Shown here: in pieces, positions 1 through 6,269 of the stretch
Layout of the letters: each line of letters begins with the position of its first letter
Numbering within the stretch: the first letter of the stretch is position 1
Assembly: GCA_002683195.1 (NCBI GenBank)
Contig: NYSW01000084.1
Coordinates: forward strand, 1,990 to 13,153
Source of the DNA: Phycisphaerae bacterium
Lineage (GTDB): Bacteria > Planctomycetota > Phycisphaerae > Phycisphaerales > SM1A02
Length of the DNA stretch: 11,164 nt
Reading direction: 5' to 3'
The notes under the pieces: model-generated
Seen by the model: only the letters and a program-made list of their open reading frames with translations
Database searches by the model: none
Told to the model about the DNA's origin: nothing
Made by a program: the position numbers and the translations under genes

Positions 1-566
1 CCGGCTGGTTGGCGTTTGATCACCTCTTCGAGCAGTCGTTCGCACCGATCGTTCAGGTCGGTCGGCAGGAGAGCCGCTCTCAGGCTTCCCTCGGCGGCCG
101 GCCAGGGTGCGATGAACGTGGTGGTGATTCCGAGGCGATCCGCGATGGCGAGAATGTCCGAGAGGCCATTGCTTGCTCGCTGAATCGCCAGATTTGAATC
201 GCCCTCTTTGAGATCGTTCACGCCGGCGATCAGGACGAGGTGGTCGGGGTTCAGGAGGACCAGATCCCGCCCGGCACGTGCGAGAACCTCGGCACTGGAT
301 TGCCCTGGGACTCCAAGGTTGAAAACGGTCCACCCCGGAATGTCGGGAGTCCCGAGTGCCGCAGCCCTCGAGTCTCCAAGGATCACCAGCAGTGGTTCCT
401 CGGTCGGCGGGGTGAGATCACGATGCATGGACAAGCCGGCGACGTCGGATCGGAGGGCGGCTTCGATCCGAAGCCGCTGTCGGAGTTCGAATCCGAGCAG
501 GATCGTCCCGGTCAGGAGGCCGAGGATGATCAGCAGTCCTGAAATTCCCAGAAATCGCGAAGACAT
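1..566 (-). CDS. Membrane-anchored SGNH/GDSL-type hydrolase, 3' end cut by window edge
   Basis: The gene is read on the minus strand from the ATG at 566 and runs off the left edge, so only the first 188 residues are present. Residues 7-26 form one hydrophobic segment (signal anchor), followed by a basic stretch, so the catalytic domain should face the periplasm or exterior. The SGNH signatures are in order: block I GDSR with nucleophile Ser66 (residues 64-67), block II NLG with the oxyanion Gly85, and block III GVND with Asn117. The block V Asp/His pair would lie beyond the edge. Family members are esterases, lipases or O-acetyl-glycan hydrolases; the substrate cannot be told here. There is no clear Shine-Dalgarno site: a GGAG lies 12 bases before the ATG. 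An in-frame TTG about 25 codons upstream is possible but would place a 20-base palindrome inside the gene, so I prefer the ATG. The family call is firm; the specific function is unknown. Confidence 0.85.
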   Translation of the reverse strand, partial: MSSRFLGISGLLIILGLLTGTILLGFELRQRLRIEAALRSDVAGLSMHRDLTPPTEEPLLVILGDSRAAALGTPDIPGWTVFNLGVPGQSSAEVLARAGRDLVLLNPDHLVLIAGVNDLKEGDSNLAIQRASNGLSDILAIADRLGITTTFIAPWPAAEGSLRAALLPTDLNDRCERLLEEVIKRQPA

Positions 567-619
567 GACGGGCTGCGGCTCCGATGAGGCGGTCTCGTGG
601 ACAGCGTACGTATCGACCA

Positions 620-639
620 GACGAGTGGGCCCACTCGTC
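620..639. promoter_or_regulatory. Perfect 20-base palindrome upstream of the SGNH hydrolase gene, possible operator
   Basis: GACGAGTGGG is followed directly by its exact reverse complement CCCACTCGTC, with no spacer. On the minus strand it begins inside TTGACG (641-636), a good match to a -35 box, and it sits 54 to 73 bases before the ATG at 566. No convincing -10 lies 17 bases downstream; GATACG at 614-609 is the nearest and is 21 bases away. A dyad overlapping a -35 element is the usual arrangement for a dimeric repressor, but this is inference. With no loop it is a poor RNA hairpin, so a DNA-binding site is more likely than a terminator. Confidence 0.5.
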
Positions 640-830
640 AAGATCCCGATTTGAATTCGGTTTTGAACGGAAGCGGGGTGGCGACCGGATGAGGAACCAT
701 CATGGAATTGGTGTCATCGCGACGCGGTGACCCGCCGGATCTTGAAACGTGGTGATTTCATGGGGATCGCCCGGAGTTGCTTCCACGACCCCCTTTGATC
801 GATGGTCCGGTGCCTTGAATCGGACGCCTG

Positions 831-843
831 ATCGGCAACCGAT
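831..843 (-). terminator. Small stem-loop just downstream of the DUF1501 gene
   Basis: ATCGG-CAA-CCGAT forms a perfect 5-bp stem with a 3-base loop, starting 13 bases past the stop of the DUF1501 gene on the minus strand. A second weak dyad, GTCCG/CGGAC (805-809 and 821-825), follows it. Neither has a T-tract, so neither is a standard intrinsic terminator. The rest of the 290-base gap (567-856) holds no supportable gene; the small open frames there are shadows. Confidence 0.25.
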
Positions 844-856
844 TCGCCCGCGTCTT

Positions 857-2338
857 TCAAGCGATGACCTGATGAATGGGGCGGGCACCCTCCACTCCGA
901 CGAGTTTCTTCTCGAGGCCGGCGTGAAAGTACGTGAGGGCGTTGGGATCGAATCCGAGCTGGTTGAGCACCGTGGCGTGAAGGTTCTTGACGTGGAATCG
1001 ATCCTCCACCGCCGCCGATCCGAGTTCGTCGGTCTGTCCCACGCTCACGCCCCCCTTGATGCCACCACCGGCCATCCACATCGTGAAGCCGGCGGAGCAG
1101 TGATCCCGGCCGGTGCCTTCGGCGTATTCGGCCACCGGTTGGCGACCGAATTCGCCACCCCAGACGACCAAAGTCTCGTCGAGAAGACCTCGTTGTTTGA
1201 GATCCGTGAGAAGGGCGGCGATCGGTTGGTCGGTGGCGCCGGCGTGCTTGGTGTGGTTGAACACCAGGTCACCGTGCGCATCCCAGTTGGCGTCATTGTG
1301 GTTGCCGCCGGAGTAGACCTGGATGAACCGAACGCCTCGTTCGACCAGCCTCCGGGCGAGCAGGCACTTGCGCCCGAATTCCCGGGTGCGGCCGTCATCA
1401 AGTCCGTAGAGCTCACGCATGGATGACGGCTCGTTGGCGAGATCCACGGCTTCGGGCGCGGTCGACTGCATGCGATACGCCAGTTCGTAGCTGGCGATCC
1501 GGCTCTCCAGATCGGGATTGCCGGGATTGCGACCGGCATGGGCCTCGTTCATCGCTCGGAGGCGGTCGAGCAGTCGGCGCTGCACGGATCCGCGTCGAGC
1601 CGCATCCGGTTCGAGGTCGAGAATCGGCTCGCCCTTCGGTCGAAGCACGGTTCCTGCATGGCTGGCCGGCATGTATCCGCTCGACCAGTTCTTGGCTCCG
1701 GAGATGGGACCGCCGGTGTGATCGAGCATGACCACGAAGCCGGGAAGGTTCTCATTGACCGTGCCGAGTCCGTAGTTCACCCATGAACCGAGGGCCGGGG
1801 ATCCGGAGAGGATCTGCCCGGAGTTCATCATGAGCATCGCGGAGCCGTGCAACGGACTGTCGGCGTACATGCTCTTCACGAAGGCGATGTCGTCCACACA
1901 CTTGGCGACATTGGGAAAGAGATCGCTCACCCAGGCGCCGCACTCTCCGTGTTGCTTGAACTTCCACTTGGGGCCGACCACTCGTCCCTGGTCTCGAGTG
2001 CCGCCTCGACCCTTCACCCGGACGTCGATGGTTTTTCCATCGAGGCCGTAGAGCTTGGGTTTGTAGTCGAAGGTGTCGCCCTGGCTCGGCCCGCCGTACA
2101 TGAAGAGGAAGATGACCGACTTCGCCTTGGGCGTCTGGTGCGGCTTCCGGGGCGCGAGAGGGTTCGATCCGGCCTGAAAGGGCGTTTCTCCGTCGGCGGC
2201 GGTGGCCTGTCCGGCCAGAAATCCATCCTGGGCCAGCATCCCGGCGAGTGCGACGCTGGTGAATGAGCCACCGGTTTCCCAGAGGAACTCTCGTCGAGTA
2301 CGTCCACAGAAGGTGCCAGGGCGTTGGTGGTCGGACAT
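857..2338 (-). CDS. DUF1501 family secreted protein (Tat-type leader)
   Basis: The protein has 493 residues, within the usual 450-500 of DUF1501. The N-terminus carries a twin-arginine-like motif, TRREFL (residues 14-19), followed by a hydrophobic stretch typical of planctomycete DUF1501 leaders, so export by Tat is likely. The domain has the alkaline-phosphatase/sulfatase-like signatures of the family: MYGGPSQGDTFD near the start, then SPLHGSAMLMMNSG, YSGGNHNDANWDAHG, VVWGGEFGRQP and GTGRDHC, which resemble metal-site loops. The enzymatic activity of the family is not established. The gene follows the DUF1549/DUF1553 gene by 20 bases on the same strand, the classic planctomycete pairing, and must be co-transcribed with it. 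A TTG at 2362 would give an 8-residue longer product with its start overlapping the upstream stop (TTGA). I prefer the ATG because the leader then starts normally. Neither start has a Shine-Dalgarno site. Confidence 0.93.
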   Translation of the reverse strand: MSDHQRPGTFCGRTRREFLWETGGSFTSVALAGMLAQDGFLAGQATAADGETPFQAGSNPLAPRKPHQTPKAKSVIFLFMYGGPSQGDTFDYKPKLYGLDGKTIDVRVKGRGGTRDQGRVVGPKWKFKQHGECGAWVSDLFPNVAKCVDDIAFVKSMYADSPLHGSAMLMMNSGQILSGSPALGSWVNYGLGTVNENLPGFVVMLDHTGGPISGAKNWSSGYMPASHAGTVLRPKGEPILDLEPDAARRGSVQRRLLDRLRAMNEAHAGRNPGNPDLESRIASYELAYRMQSTAPEAVDLANEPSSMRELYGLDDGRTREFGRKCLLARRLVERGVRFIQVYSGGNHNDANWDAHGDLVFNHTKHAGATDQPIAALLTDLKQRGLLDETLVVWGGEFGRQPVAEYAEGTGRDHCSAGFTMWMAGGGIKGGVSVGQTDELGSAAVEDRFHVKNLHATVLNQLGFDPNALTYFHAGLEKKLVGVEGARPIHQVIA

Positions 2339-2358
2339 GGTCTGGATCCAGGGTCGAT

Positions 2359-5300
2359 TCAACCGACGTGCAGGAATTCGTTCAGGTTCAGCATGAGGAC
2401 ACAGGCGGCTTCGAACGCTTCTTCCTCGGAAAGTTCGTCGAGCGCTTGAAGTTGTTCTGTCAGATCGATCATCTGTTCGACTTCATCGTCGGTGGGGGGG
2501 CGGCAGAGCACGAGCGTGAGACCGCGTCGGAGCTGGGCCTTGCGATCATCCGGATGTTCCGTGACCAGCCGCCGGGCCATGCGGGCCGCCTGTCGGTCGA
2601 TGAACTCGGAGTTCATCATCATGAGCGACTGTGTGGGGACGGTGGTGGCGAAACGAACGGAGCAGGCCCGGTCGGTGTCAGGCTGATCGAATCCTTCGAG
2701 AAAAGGATGCCGGAGGGAGCGTTTGAGGAAGACGTAGAGGCTTCGCCGGCCCGCTTGTCGATCATTCGCCTTGCCCCAGGCCTGATCGGGACGCGATGCG
2801 GTCTCCAAGACCGCCCGGGGCAGCGGGGGATACACGCCCTTGCCTCCGAGTTCCGGATTCAGCTGGCCACTCACCGCGAGGATCGAGTCCCGGAGTTCTT
2901 CGGCCGAGAGTCGTCGGAGATCGTGTCGCCAGAGGAGATCGTTCAGCGGGTCCGCGTCGTAGGCCGACTGGTTGAAGCGGCTGGACATGCGATAGGTACT
3001 GGACGAGAGGATGAGTCGGGCCATCTCGCGTCGCGATTCACCGCGGCGGGTGAATTCGGCCGCCAGCCAGTCCAGGAGTTCCGGATGGGTCGGTCTGGAA
3101 CCGAGGGATCCGAAGTCATCGCTCGATCGAACGATGCCCCGGCCGAACAGGTGTTGCCAGAGTCGATTCGAAGCCACCCGCCAGGTCACTCGATTGTCGT
3201 CTTCGACCAACCATTCCGCGAAGGCCAGTCGAAGTCCGCTGGATTCCCCGTGGTCCGGCGGCGCGGGAACGAAGTCGTGGCCCCCGAGCACCTTTGGAAC
3301 ACCAGGGGAGACTTCGCGCCCGGGGCTGTGGGCATCGCCTCGAATGAGGATGTGAGTCCTGGGAGGGACGGGGCCTTGCGACCGGGCGCAGAGGACGAGG
3401 GTCGCTTCGGATCGGGGCGGCTCCAGGGCGAGGAGTTCGTTTCGAAGCCGAATGAACTCGGCGGCCGCCGGTTCGCCGTCGTCGCTTCGAATGGCGTCGG
3501 CCACGGCCTCATCGAGTCGGAAGTCCAGCGCGAGGCTGGCGACCTCATCGGGCGAGAGCGCACGCTCGTGAATCCGGATTTCATCGATCGTTCCGGAAAA
3601 GCCACCTCCTCCGGGACGCATGCGGCCGATCGTGAGATCGCTGATCGCATCGAGGGGTTGACGTCCACCATTGGCGGCGTCGACCTCCCGGCCGTCGAGA
3701 TGCAGCGAGATTCGGCCGTTGGAGGCATCCCGAACGAACGCGACGTGATGCCAACGCCCATCGTTGAATCCCGCGGGGGAACTGATGAAGGTCTCGGGAT
3801 TACCGACTCCGGCGGCGATCACCCCGGAGTCGATCATCGAGATGCCGAAATCATTGACGATGCCGGATACTTCGCCGTCGATCAGGCCGGAACCGCGGAA
3901 CCATCGAGGGTCGCTCGCCGAACCTCGGCCTTGGGCGGTGGTCTGCATCCAGAAACTGATCGTGAAGGACTCCCGGGCGGCATTTGGAATGCGAGCTCGA
4001 TCATCACCGCCGTCGAACCCGAGCGCACGGCCGATTCGACCTTTCCGATCGAGCCTGGCATCGATCAGTCGCCCCGGATGACGTCCGGTGATGTCGGCGA
4101 GCACGCCCTTCTTCGTGTCGTCCATCGGATAGTGGGCGACGAGGCCGATTTCCCGCGGATCCGGATCGGAGAGGGTCGGGATCGACGAGGTGAACGATCT
4201 CAGGCCGGCCATCGTCTCCGCGTATCTGGTGCGATACTCCTCCACTTCCTCGGCGAAGGCGATCTCTCCGGGGGCACCGAAATGACTCGGCACCAGACGG
4301 GTCACGTTCCTGGCGTCGATCGCATTGCCCATGCGCTCCTTGTAGGGAGCGAGGTCACGAAAGATCGCGGCGAGTCGGTAGTAGTCGCCCTGGAGGATCG
4401 GGTCCCGCTTGTGCTCGTGGCATCGAGCACAGGCGACCGACATTCCCATCATTCCGCGGCTTACCACGTCAAGGATCGAGTCAAGGTCGTCGTTCTTCGC
4501 CAGTTCGACGTCGGTGGGTTCGTCGTCCCAGATACCCAGCCGGTAGAAACCGGTCGCGGTGAGGGTGGAAAGATCCCGATCCGGGAGCTCGTCGCCGGCG
4601 ATCTGTTCGGTGAGGAAACGATTCCACGGCATGTCCTCGTTGATCGCGTCGACCACCCAATCCCGATACCGCCAGGCTTCGGGCTTGATGCGGTCACGTT
4701 CGTAGCCGTCGGTGTCGGCGTAACGGACGGCGTCGAGCCAGTGTCGTGCCCACTTCACCCCGTGCTGCGGGGAATCGAGGTAGCGATCGATCATGCGTTC
4801 GTACGCGTCCGGTCGTTGGTCCTCGAGGAAGGAATCGACTTCCTCCGGCGTCGGAGGCAGACCGGTCAGGTCGTACGCGACCCGACGGACCAGTGTCGTT
4901 CGATCGGCTTCGGGTGCTGGTCGTATTCCGGCGTCCTCGAGCTGCTTCAAGATGAACGAGTCGACGGGATTCCGAACCCATGATGAGTCGGCCACCGTCG
5001 GAATCGCGGGTTGAACCAGTGGTTGCCAGGCCCACCAGTCACCACCATCCGGAATGGTCCGGGCTTCGAAGGCGTCGGCCGGAAGATCGGTGCCGATGCC
5101 GTCCGCCCAGGTCGAACCTTCAAGCACCCATTCGGTGAGGATGGAAATCTCATCGTCGTCCAGCCGTCCGCTCGGCGGCATCTGGTAGTCGTCCGATTTC
5201 CAGGAGATCATCTCCAGCAGGAGACTTTCAGCCGGATCGACTCCGTCGATGGCCGGCCCACGATCGCCTCCCTGAAGGAGTCCCGCTCTGGCATCGATGC

Positions 5301-5502
5301 GGAAGCCTCCTCGGACCCGCTCGGCCCCTCCATGGCATGGCAGGCATTCGCGTTCGATGATCGGCCAGGCCTGCGATTCGAAGAACTGCGACTTCTCCAC
5401 GATCGAGTCGTGTTCGTCCTGAGGGCTTCCAACGGCACCACTGGAGATGGCGAGCGCCGACAGTACGACAGCGGTACGCGTGGGCCTGGCAGATCTGGGC
5501 AT
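2359..5502 (-). CDS. Planctomycete cytochrome-c-like / DUF1549 / LamG / DUF1553 secreted protein
   Basis: The protein has 1047 residues. Residues 1-25 are a signal peptide. Residues 40-130 form a planctomycete cytochrome-c-like (PSCyt1) domain with CLPCH (Cys53, Cys56, His57), a c-type haem motif. DUF1549 spans about 176-390 and contains a second CxxCH, CARCH (358-362). Residues about 455-660 are a LamG/concanavalin-like domain (SFTISFWM, DGRWHHVAFV, GTIDEIRIHERAL). DUF1553 covers about 750-1010 (ASNRLWQHLFGRGIV, HPELLDWLA, VPTQSLMMMNSEF). The whole order is standard for this planctomycete family. Its role is unproven; haem binding with a sugar-binding-like module has led to suggestions of extracellular polysaccharide or redox chemistry. 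The start is supported by GGAG at 5514-5511, eight bases before the ATG, one of the few good ribosome sites in the window. It heads a two-gene unit with the DUF1501 gene. Confidence 0.95.
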   Translation of the reverse strand: MPRSARPTRTAVVLSALAISSGAVGSPQDEHDSIVEKSQFFESQAWPIIERECLPCHGGAERVRGGFRIDARAGLLQGGDRGPAIDGVDPAESLLLEMISWKSDDYQMPPSGRLDDDEISILTEWVLEGSTWADGIGTDLPADAFEARTIPDGGDWWAWQPLVQPAIPTVADSSWVRNPVDSFILKQLEDAGIRPAPEADRTTLVRRVAYDLTGLPPTPEEVDSFLEDQRPDAYERMIDRYLDSPQHGVKWARHWLDAVRYADTDGYERDRIKPEAWRYRDWVVDAINEDMPWNRFLTEQIAGDELPDRDLSTLTATGFYRLGIWDDEPTDVELAKNDDLDSILDVVSRGMMGMSVACARCHEHKRDPILQGDYYRLAAIFRDLAPYKERMGNAIDARNVTRLVPSHFGAPGEIAFAEEVEEYRTRYAETMAGLRSFTSSIPTLSDPDPREIGLVAHYPMDDTKKGVLADITGRHPGRLIDARLDRKGRIGRALGFDGGDDRARIPNAARESFTISFWMQTTAQGRGSASDPRWFRGSGLIDGEVSGIVNDFGISMIDSGVIAAGVGNPETFISSPAGFNDGRWHHVAFVRDASNGRISLHLDGREVDAANGGRQPLDAISDLTIGRMRPGGGGFSGTIDEIRIHERALSPDEVASLALDFRLDEAVADAIRSDDGEPAAAEFIRLRNELLALEPPRSEATLVLCARSQGPVPPRTHILIRGDAHSPGREVSPGVPKVLGGHDFVPAPPDHGESSGLRLAFAEWLVEDDNRVTWRVASNRLWQHLFGRGIVRSSDDFGSLGSRPTHPELLDWLAAEFTRRGESRREMARLILSSSTYRMSSRFNQSAYDADPLNDLLWRHDLRRLSAEELRDSILAVSGQLNPELGGKGVYPPLPRAVLETASRPDQAWGKANDRQAGRRSLYVFLKRSLRHPFLEGFDQPDTDRACSVRFATTVPTQSLMMMNSEFIDRQAARMARRLVTEHPDDRKAQLRRGLTLVLCRPPTDDEVEQMIDLTEQLQALDELSEEEAFEAACVLMLNLNEFLHVG

Positions 5503-5532
5503 GAGAGCGGCTCCGGGAATTCGGACCGCCTC

Positions 5533-5561
5533 AGTGTAGGTTCGCCACCTCGAGATCAGAA
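5533..5561 (-). promoter_or_regulatory. Weak candidate promoter for the DUF1549-DUF1501 gene pair
   Basis: On the minus strand TTCTGA (5561-5556) and TACACT (5538-5533) are separated by exactly 17 bases and lie about 30 bases before the ATG at 5502. TACACT matches four of six bases of the sigma-70 -10 box; the -35 matches only three. The -35 overlaps the inverted repeat at 5553-5571. The match could be chance. Confidence 0.25.
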
Positions 5562-5571
5562 CCCCTGATCT
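5553..5571 (-). terminator. Seven-bp stem-loop between the phosphoesterase and DUF1549 genes
   Basis: On the minus strand AGATCAG and CTGATCT pair perfectly around the 5-base loop GGGTT. It lies 49 bases past the phosphoesterase stop and about 50 bases before the next start. It may end or attenuate transcription from the protease-phosphoesterase unit, or be an operator for the downstream pair. No T-tract follows, so intrinsic termination is doubtful. Confidence 0.35.
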
Positions 5572-5619
5572 TCCGGTACGGAGAAAACGTTCGTGTGCCG
5601 GGACATCGACGGAACGAGT

Positions 5620-6231
5620 TCACGGTGCGGGGCGGTCGGGCTGTCGACGCATTCGTTTCACCGGGAAGGCGAGGATCTCCCGTGTGGAGAGCGTCGCCAC
5701 CAGGTCATCCATCGCGACGGGTTGATATCGCCAGCAGTCCACGCCCACATCGGTGGCGCGACCGATTTCTTCGAGCCGGCCGTGGGTATGGCCGTAGAGA
5801 TGGAGAGATCCACTTCGATTTCCCTGCCAACTCCTCAATGGGTAGTGGCTGCAGACGATTCGGTGGCCTTTGGCCGGCCATCGGAAGGAGAGGAGATCGT
5901 GGGTGGATTCGAAGAGTCGGTCGAATCGTACATGGCGAGGATCATGATTCCCCCGGACGAGCACGATGCGGTCGACCGAGAGTCGTTCACGGATTCTTCC
6001 TGCGGTTCGGACTTTTTCCTTCCGCGAATCAAGATCACCTACGAAGTCCCCCAGGTGCAGAAGGAGGTCTTCCGGGCCGAGGACCTCGTTGATCGCATCG
6101 ATGAATCTCGCCTCCATTTCGGCGGTATCCGTGAAACGACGGTCGTAACGGGTGCAGGCGTCCGCCTGGCCGAAGTGGGTGTCGGCGGTGACGAACACCC
6201 GGCCGGAGGTCTCGAGGGGATGGTGAGGCAT
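5620..6231 (-). CDS. Calcineurin-like metallophosphoesterase (COG4186-like)
   Basis: The product is a 203-residue cytoplasmic protein with no signal peptide. All metallophosphoesterase motifs are present in order: DTH (Asp17, His19), GDF (Asp62), GNHD (Asn95, His96), SHYP (His129) and GHTH (His148, His150). These residues normally hold two metal ions that hydrolyse phosphomono- or diesters. Length and the opening VFVTADTHFGQA resemble the small COG4186 phosphoesterases, whose natural substrate is not settled. The tail after residue 190 is basic and proline-rich. The gene starts 38 bases after the stop of the HtrA-like protease gene on the same strand, so the two are probably co-transcribed, though a functional link is not obvious. 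No Shine-Dalgarno site precedes the ATG. The family is sure; the substrate is unknown. Confidence 0.93.
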   Translation of the reverse strand: MPHHPLETSGRVFVTADTHFGQADACTRYDRRFTDTAEMEARFIDAINEVLGPEDLLLHLGDFVGDLDSRKEKVRTAGRIRERLSVDRIVLVRGNHDPRHVRFDRLFESTHDLLSFRWPAKGHRIVCSHYPLRSWQGNRSGSLHLYGHTHGRLEEIGRATDVGVDCWRYQPVAMDDLVATLSTREILAFPVKRMRRQPDRPAP

Positions 6232-6269
6232 CGTGGGTATTCAACCAGATCCGACGGTCGGATTGGAGT

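Noticed and set aside
208..654. Plus-strand open frames at the left edge
   Set aside because: The minus strand there encodes an SGNH hydrolase with three catalytic blocks in order. The plus frames are arginine- and serine-rich shadows.
2263..4983. A 906-codon open frame on the plus strand opposite the DUF1549/DUF1553 gene
   Set aside because: Its translation has no recognisable domain, and the minus-strand protein is an unambiguous family match. Long antisense frames are common opposite GC-rich genes with biased third positions.
857..5502. The cytochrome-like/DUF1549/DUF1501 pair as a novel system
   Set aside because: It is a common, many-copy planctomycete gene pair with a standard domain order. 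Its function is unknown, but it is well described as a family.
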